DNA of 32,917 nucleotides. It comes from Bacteroidota bacterium. GTDB lineage: Bacteria > Bacteroidota > Bacteroidia > Bacteroidales > F082. A program made the position numbers and the translations under genes. The notes below the pieces were generated by a model. That model was given only the letters and a program-made list of their open reading frames with translations, searched no databases and was not told the DNA's origin. The stretch spans positions 1-32,917 of the forward strand of contig JAGXRB010000321.1 in assembly GCA_018336075.1 (NCBI GenBank). Reading direction: 5' to 3'. This document shows, in pieces, positions 28,728 through 32,917 of the stretch (within the stretch, counting starts at the first letter, position 1; each line of letters begins with the position of its first letter).

Positions 28728-29483
28728 TTACTTATCCAGCCAATTCCTGAATTCCTGAACTCTTTCTCTGGCTACAATGATCTCCTGATCTTCGATCCCT
28801 TCAATTCGAAGCTTCAAACGGCTGTTTGACCAGGCCGTAATGTTGCTGCATGCTTCGAGCGAAACAATGAATTTTCGGCTGATTCTGAAGAATTTATCAG
28901 GATCGAGAATTTGCTCCAGATGATCAAGCGGGAAATCAATAGAATAATAGCGCTTTGAAATGGTGAGAAGATAACTTGCTTTTTCAAGACTGTAGAATGC
29001 CAGAATTTCCTCAATTGGAATGGTTTTAATCTTTTCTCCTATTTTTATCAGAAACCTTGATTTATAATTCTTTACTGCTTTGTTTCCTGCCATTGCCAGA
29101 ATCTTCTCAAGCATTGGTATTGGAGAGAACTGTCTGGCTTTTTCTATTGCTTTTTGCAGACGGTTTTCCTCGATGGGCTTCAACAGGTAATCTATGCCGT
29201 TTGTATTGAATGCTTCTATTGCGTACTGATTCCATGCTGTAGTAAAAATTATAGGGCAACTCACTTTTACCTGCTTGAAGATTTCGAAACTGATTCCATC
29301 GGCCAGTTGAATATCAGAAAAAATGAGCCCGATTTCCGGATCTCCTTTCAGCCAGGCAACGGCATCTCTCACTGTTTCGAAGATCGAAATTACCTCCATT
29401 TCAGGAGCTACTTTGCTGAGCAGACGGGCCAGATGGTTAGCTGCTCTTTGTTCGTCCTCAATGATGATTACTTTCATTTTCAA
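28728..29483 (-). CDS. LytTR-family response regulator
   Basis: The 251-aa protein has a receiver domain (1-120): KVIIIEDEQRAANHLARLL with the acidic pocket, phospho-acceptor Asp57 in LIFSDIQLADG, Thr in IIFTTAWNQYAIEAF and Lys in YLLKPIEENRL. The C-terminal LytTR DNA-binding domain (about 143-250) reads RFLIKIGEKIKTIPIEEILA, then DKFFRISRKFIVSLEA. It overlaps the histidine-kinase gene by 26 nt (or 20 nt if the third residue, Met, is the start), so the two are translationally coupled. LytTR regulators bind direct repeats; the target genes are likely the transport genes beside it. Confidence 0.93.
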   Translation of the reverse strand: MKMKVIIIEDEQRAANHLARLLSKVAPEMEVISIFETVRDAVAWLKGDPEIGLIFSDIQLADGISFEIFKQVKVSCPIIFTTAWNQYAIEAFNTNGIDYLLKPIEENRLQKAIEKARQFSPIPMLEKILAMAGNKAVKNYKSRFLIKIGEKIKTIPIEEILAFYSLEKASYLLTISKRYYSIDFPLDHLEQILDPDKFFRISRKFIVSLEACSNITAWSNSRLKLRIEGIEDQEIIVARERVQEFRNWLDK

Positions 29484-30510
29484 TTTGTTGAATTAGTGGT
29501 ATCCTGACTTTAAACGTTAAACCATTGTTGATCACATCAACTTTATGATCGGTAAAAAAGCTGAATTGCTGAATTATATTCTTAAGGCCAGTATTTTTCG
29601 ACTCTTCCAAAATCTCTTTTGGTTGAAGCACATTTTCAACTTCCAGATAAATACCAATTTGTCTGAGTTCTACTTTCAAGGGTTTACTGACTGAAACTTC
29701 ATTGTGTTTCACTGCATTTTCAATCAGCAACTGAAGAGTCATGGGAACAATAAGCTGATCTTTTCCCTGTGGTAAATTGATGTTTAGCTCCAGCTTATCA
29801 CCAAAACGGGTTTTGAGTAAACCGGCATAACTATTCATAAACTCAAGTTCCTCCCCAAGGGTAACCAGTTCTTTATCGCGGCTATCGAGTACATACCGAA
29901 AAAGCTCACTCATCTGTCTGATAAACCTGACTGCCTGTTTCTGATCTTCATAAACCAGATCGCTGAGCACATTAAAACTATTAAAAAGAAAGTGAGGGTT
30001 TATCTGGCTTCGCAATGCATTGTATTTATAAGCCATCATTTCCGACTTAAGCTCAGCCTCTTTTAAAACCGATTGCCGCCAGGCTTTAAAGAAGCCTATC
30101 GCGGTGAATGTAAGGGAGATAAAAAGCGAAATGAGAAATGTGTAAATGATTGATTTCTCAATGGATAGCCATGCTGCAGCCGGTAATATGCCACGTACAA
30201 GATAATACATCAGAAACTGAACGGAGATAAAAGCAAATACTGACCAAAGCAAAAGGCTGAAAATTTCAACAAATGTTCTGGTAACCGGTCTGTCAATCCA
30301 CTTTAATCGTTTTTCCAGTATAATTTTGATCATTATCGGCCCGGCCCACTGCGTTATACAAATGGTGAATGACCAAAGATACCCAGACAGGAATCTTTCG
30401 GGATTGCTGAGTATATTTCCGAAAAAAACAGCCAAGATAATCAATGCCAATATAGCATTGGCAAGCAAAAACTGCAACACATTCCGTAGTTTGAATCTAT
30501 TCATCATCAT
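29458..30510 (-). CDS. LytS/YehU-like sensor histidine kinase
   Basis: The 350-aa protein has four transmembrane helices in residues 10-140 without a large sensor domain. The His_kinase (PF06580-type) module follows, with the phospho-acceptor His173 in SQINPHFLFNSFNVLSDLV and the ATPase N-box LLIENAVKHN (about 285-294). The G-box region is short (NTGLKNIIQQF), typical of this family. Three ATGs in a row (30510-30502) leave the exact start open. It is directly followed by its LytTR partner. A 26-bp near-perfect palindrome at 30537-30562, just before the start, is a candidate operator. Confidence 0.92.
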   Translation of the reverse strand: MMMNRFKLRNVLQFLLANAILALIILAVFFGNILSNPERFLSGYLWSFTICITQWAGPIMIKIILEKRLKWIDRPVTRTFVEIFSLLLWSVFAFISVQFLMYYLVRGILPAAAWLSIEKSIIYTFLISLFISLTFTAIGFFKAWRQSVLKEAELKSEMMAYKYNALRSQINPHFLFNSFNVLSDLVYEDQKQAVRFIRQMSELFRYVLDSRDKELVTLGEELEFMNSYAGLLKTRFGDKLELNINLPQGKDQLIVPMTLQLLIENAVKHNEVSVSKPLKVELRQIGIYLEVENVLQPKEILEESKNTGLKNIIQQFSFFTDHKVDVINNGLTFKVRIPLIQQIENESNHH

Positions 30511-30528
30511 CAGATTTGGGGTTACACT

Positions 30529-30562
30529 TAAAGCTAAATATGGGCTAAATTTAACCCATATT
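30529..30562 (-). promoter_or_regulatory. 26-bp palindrome and -7-like box upstream of the histidine-kinase gene
   Basis: AATATGGG (30537-30544), central TAAATTTA (30546-30553) and CCCATATT (30555-30562) form a 26-bp inverted repeat with one unmatched pair (a G-U wobble in RNA). On the minus strand a TAGCTTTA box (30529-30536; one base off TAnnTTTG) follows directly. The palindrome would cover the promoter spacer. Confidence 0.55.
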
Positions 30563-30697
30563 CAGTAACTTTGAAAGTATTCCCCGATTGAAATTAAAAA
30601 AGAGCATTATTTGAAGTCAAAATGGGGAGTTAAATGTGTCATTAAATTCATGTAACACACAAAGGAATAATACGTTAGCAACAATCAGTTTCACAGA

Positions 30698-31339
30698 TTA
30701 CCTACATGATCTCACCAGTTCTTCAGCCTGATCTTTTCCCCATGCCGGGTGCAGTTGCGATTTGGGAGTATATGTTTCCCATCCTGCCAATAAATCTGTT
30801 GCTTGTCCGCAAAACTCTTTTGGGTCTTTACCGAAATGATTGGCCGAACCCATGTTGTTTTGAATTTTCAACAATTTTGCACGTGGATTTGATGGATCGA
30901 GCGCCGAGGCACGCCCAAGTGACTGACCTATCAGCATGCTGTATTGCTGTCCGCGTTCCATGGGATTCACTACCAATCGGGCGGTGTAAAGCATGGCCTG
31001 AAGTGCAAAAACTTCAGCTTCTCCGGGAACCATTGTTTCGAGTTGCTTCAGAGATTTTTCAGCAACATCAAGATAAGAGTCTTTCTTTTTTGCATCTGAA
31101 GGTTCCATAAAACTCATAATGATATAGCAATGAGCATGGTAATAGATTGGAAGCCATTCTTCTTTTTCATTGTTTGCTATCATGCTGAATCTGTTGCCAA
31201 GTGCCTGAAAGTCTTCCGGTGTTTTGCAACTTGCATACTGTCCGAGGCTTTCACCCATTGCCTGATAATATTCAGGTTTCTGTGAAAATCCTGTTAAAGC
31301 AATCAGGGTAATAATAAGTGTAATAAAGGATGTTTTCAT
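30698..31339 (-). CDS. Secreted TPR-like helical protein of unknown function
   Basis: The 213-aa protein has a signal peptide (MKTSFITLIITLIALTGFSQ) and an all-helical body resembling tetratricopeptide repeats. Examples are WLPIYYHAHCYIIMSFMEPS, DSYLDVAEKSLKQLETMVPG, EVFALQAMLYTARLVVNP and GRASALDPSNPRAKLLKIQN. The last segments end in HPAWGKDQAEELVRSC. I do not recognise a named family. It lies between the TonB-dependent receptor (61 nt upstream) and the histidine-kinase gene (187 nt downstream), all on the same strand, so it is probably a periplasmic partner of the receptor or of the sensing system. Confidence 0.75.
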   Translation of the reverse strand: MKTSFITLIITLIALTGFSQKPEYYQAMGESLGQYASCKTPEDFQALGNRFSMIANNEKEEWLPIYYHAHCYIIMSFMEPSDAKKKDSYLDVAEKSLKQLETMVPGEAEVFALQAMLYTARLVVNPMERGQQYSMLIGQSLGRASALDPSNPRAKLLKIQNNMGSANHFGKDPKEFCGQATDLLAGWETYTPKSQLHPAWGKDQAEELVRSCR

Positions 31340-31399
31340 TGTGTTTAGTTTTGAAGGTTATTATTTAAAGTTGAGATTTATTCAGATTTTAAGCAGTCT

Positions 31400-32917
31400 T
31401 TATTGGATTTTATCCAATTGGTTTTCAATGCCTTTTTGGGTTAGAGTGATCAGAATAGCAATCACATAAAATCTATTAGAACCCGGAACGATAGCTGAAC
31501 TTTTAAAAAGCCCGTCCTGACCGGGTTGGTCGGAAAACCGTCTTCCAAACTCCTGTTTGAAGCCCGGAACATTTGTTACAGCAACATAGAAGATAATATT
31601 TTGTCTGTAAAGAAAACTCCAGCTAACGTCAAGGCTTTGGTAGGTAAGTGTTTTTTCACTATTGAATTTTTCGCTGTTTGGATTGTTATAAACCCTGGGA
31701 GAAGAGTAAATATAATTTATGCCGGCCAGTGATCTCAGTTCACCGAACCAATGTTTATATACCACTGCAAGATTATGTTTTGAAGCAAAGGTTGGCACAG
31801 CCAATTCCGGATAATTGCGGTAATCACGTTTGGTATCCAGATAGGAGTAAGAAATCCAGTAATCGCCGTTTTTGATGCTTTTTTTGTCTCTCCAGAAAAG
31901 ATCGAGCCCGGCTGCAAAACCACTTCCCGCGTTGTTGTAGATTTCATGAACGAAGAATTCATTTGAGTTTTGTTTTACAAGATTTCTGTAGTCTTTCAGA
32001 TAAACTTCAGTTCGAAGGGTTCGTCCGCTTTTTGCCGACTGATAGCTTAAAATATAATGGTCAGCCCTTTCATAGTCGAGTTTGTTGGTGTAAATAAGGA
32101 AATCATCATTCGGGTTTTGGTGAAACCAACCCCAGGCCATTGAAAACTGACTTGTCTCATTCAATTTCCAGGCAGCAGTCAATCGTGGAGCGAAATTGGT
32201 TTTTTTCAGGTAAGATGAATGCTCAACTCTTGCACCTACGCGGGTTACAAAACGTTTGGAAGCATATATTTCAGCTTCGGCAAAGGCAGCAAAAGTATTG
32301 TTGTCGTATTGATTTACAAAGGTGTCGGCAACAGTTTGATAGCTTTGTTCCACGGATCGCGAGAACCATTCTCCGCCTCCACGGAACGTAACTTTTTCGT
32401 TGAGTTCGTTTGAAACCGTTTGTTTCAGGTGAAAACCCTTTAACGCTTTGTCGAACTGATTTCCATCAAAACTAACGTCATCAGCATCAGCAGTGAAAGA
32501 TGCAGAAGTTGCAGCGACCCAGTTCTTGTTTAATGCTGTACGGTAAGATGTATTGATGAACATATTTCTGTTGCCCAGCGCAAAATCGACCATTTTTTCC
32601 TGTGTCAGGTCCTCCTGTGCCAATTTAAATTTTCCGTCATCGAAACTTGCATATAATTTCAGCATTCCGGTTTTTCCGGTTTTCTGTCTTAGGCTGATGG
32701 CAGCAGATGCTGATTCCGGCGCTTTTTTCCATTCGAAATTCTGTGGTACAAGATTCATGTATGGCTGCAGATTGTTATAGGTAAGCGTTGCAGTAATTGC
32801 GCCTTTTCCCCATAGTTTGGTGCCGGCAACTTCCGGGCCTACAGATAAAACAGAGATATCAAGCTGATCCTGGGTTGGCATATCGTTAGTATTGAGCAGC
32901 AGTACACTCGATAGTGC
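31400..32917 (-). CDS. TonB-dependent outer-membrane receptor, 5' end outside window
   Basis: 505 residues of the C-terminal part are visible; the frame is open at the right edge, so signal peptide, N-terminal domain and most of the plug are missing. The remaining plug end (SSVLLLNTNDMPTQDQLDIS, VAGTKLWGKGAITATLTYNN) is followed by barrel strands with a typical extracellular-loop pattern, such as SKRFVTRVGARVEHSSY and FAPRLTAAWKLNETSQFSMA. The last part (FYVIAILITLTQKG) departs from the usual short terminal strand ending in Phe. It appears to lead the following TPR-like gene and the two-component pair. The transported substrate cannot be told from this fragment. Confidence 0.88.
   Translation of the reverse strand, partial: ALSSVLLLNTNDMPTQDQLDISVLSVGPEVAGTKLWGKGAITATLTYNNLQPYMNLVPQNFEWKKAPESASAAISLRQKTGKTGMLKLYASFDDGKFKLAQEDLTQEKMVDFALGNRNMFINTSYRTALNKNWVAATSASFTADADDVSFDGNQFDKALKGFHLKQTVSNELNEKVTFRGGGEWFSRSVEQSYQTVADTFVNQYDNNTFAAFAEAEIYASKRFVTRVGARVEHSSYLKKTNFAPRLTAAWKLNETSQFSMAWGWFHQNPNDDFLIYTNKLDYERADHYILSYQSAKSGRTLRTEVYLKDYRNLVKQNSNEFFVHEIYNNAGSGFAAGLDLFWRDKKSIKNGDYWISYSYLDTKRDYRNYPELAVPTFASKHNLAVVYKHWFGELRSLAGINYIYSSPRVYNNPNSEKFNSEKTLTYQSLDVSWSFLYRQNIIFYVAVTNVPGFKQEFGRRFSDQPGQDGLFKSSAIVPGSNRFYVIAILITLTQKGIENQLDKIQ

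Noticed and set aside
1-32917. tRNA, rRNA, CRISPR array, insertion sequence or prophage
   Set aside because: No cloverleaf, rRNA-like stretch, spaced repeat array, transposase or phage structural gene was recognised on either strand; a tRNA or ncRNA search program would be needed to exclude them fully.

Overview
The window looks like chromosomal DNA of a member of the Bacteroidota (Bacteroidales- or Cytophagales-like). The evidence is moderate-to-low GC, TonB-dependent receptors with an N-terminal carboxypeptidase-regulatory-like domain, DUF4625, DUF6029 and Omp28-type proteins, LytTR/His_kinase two-component genes, and several promoter elements matching the Bacteroidota -7 box TAnnTTTG. No rRNA, tRNA, CRISPR array, insertion sequence or phage gene was recognised. 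Both edges cut genes: a secreted Asp-box repeat protein on the left and a TonB-dependent receptor on the right.

Layout. 1-2664 (-): Asp-box repeat protein and an MFS exporter. 3024-4456 (+): ECF sigma factor, one-helix putative anti-sigma factor and a small membrane-anchored periplasmic protein. 4494-8629 (-): phosphomannose isomerase, TlpA-like thioredoxin, DUF6029 outer-membrane protein and an Omp28-like lipoprotein. 8780-10437 (+): a tight nucleotide-metabolism trio of LOG-type phosphoribohydrolase, P-loop nucleotide kinase and dCMP deaminase. 10489-11083 (-): HigB/HigA toxin-antitoxin pair. 11423-13979 (+): HlyD-like adaptor, VTC-domain polyphosphate polymerase and DUF4956 membrane protein. 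14083-18489 (-): Fur-family regulator, His/Cys-rich small secreted protein, TonB-dependent receptor and two DUF4625 lipoproteins. 18748-22674 (-): isoaspartyl peptidase, TauE/SafE permease and NhaC-type antiporter. 22967-24627 (+): a 58-aa DUF2256 zinc-ribbon protein directly followed by a prokaryotic cryptochrome/photolyase. 24828-25798 (+): Xre/MbcA-like antitoxin and RES toxin. 26053-28167 (-): M3 metallopeptidase lipoprotein. 28389-28616 (-): decayed ABC-permease remnant. 28728-32917 (-): LytTR regulator, histidine kinase, TPR-like secreted protein and the truncated TonB-dependent receptor.

The most notable units are these. (i) A probable metal-uptake operon headed by a Fur-family gene whose promoter carries a perfect TGCAAC-N3-GTTGCA operator. 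(ii) The adaptor/VTC/DUF4956 operon, with a phased direct repeat next to its candidate promoter. (iii) A DUF2256-photolyase pair in which the photolyase has lost all canonical Fe-S cysteines. (iv) Adjacent, overlapping kinase and dCMP deaminase genes that resemble an unfused form of the kinase-deaminase architecture known from antiviral deaminases. All functions are inferred from reading the sequence; no database search was run.
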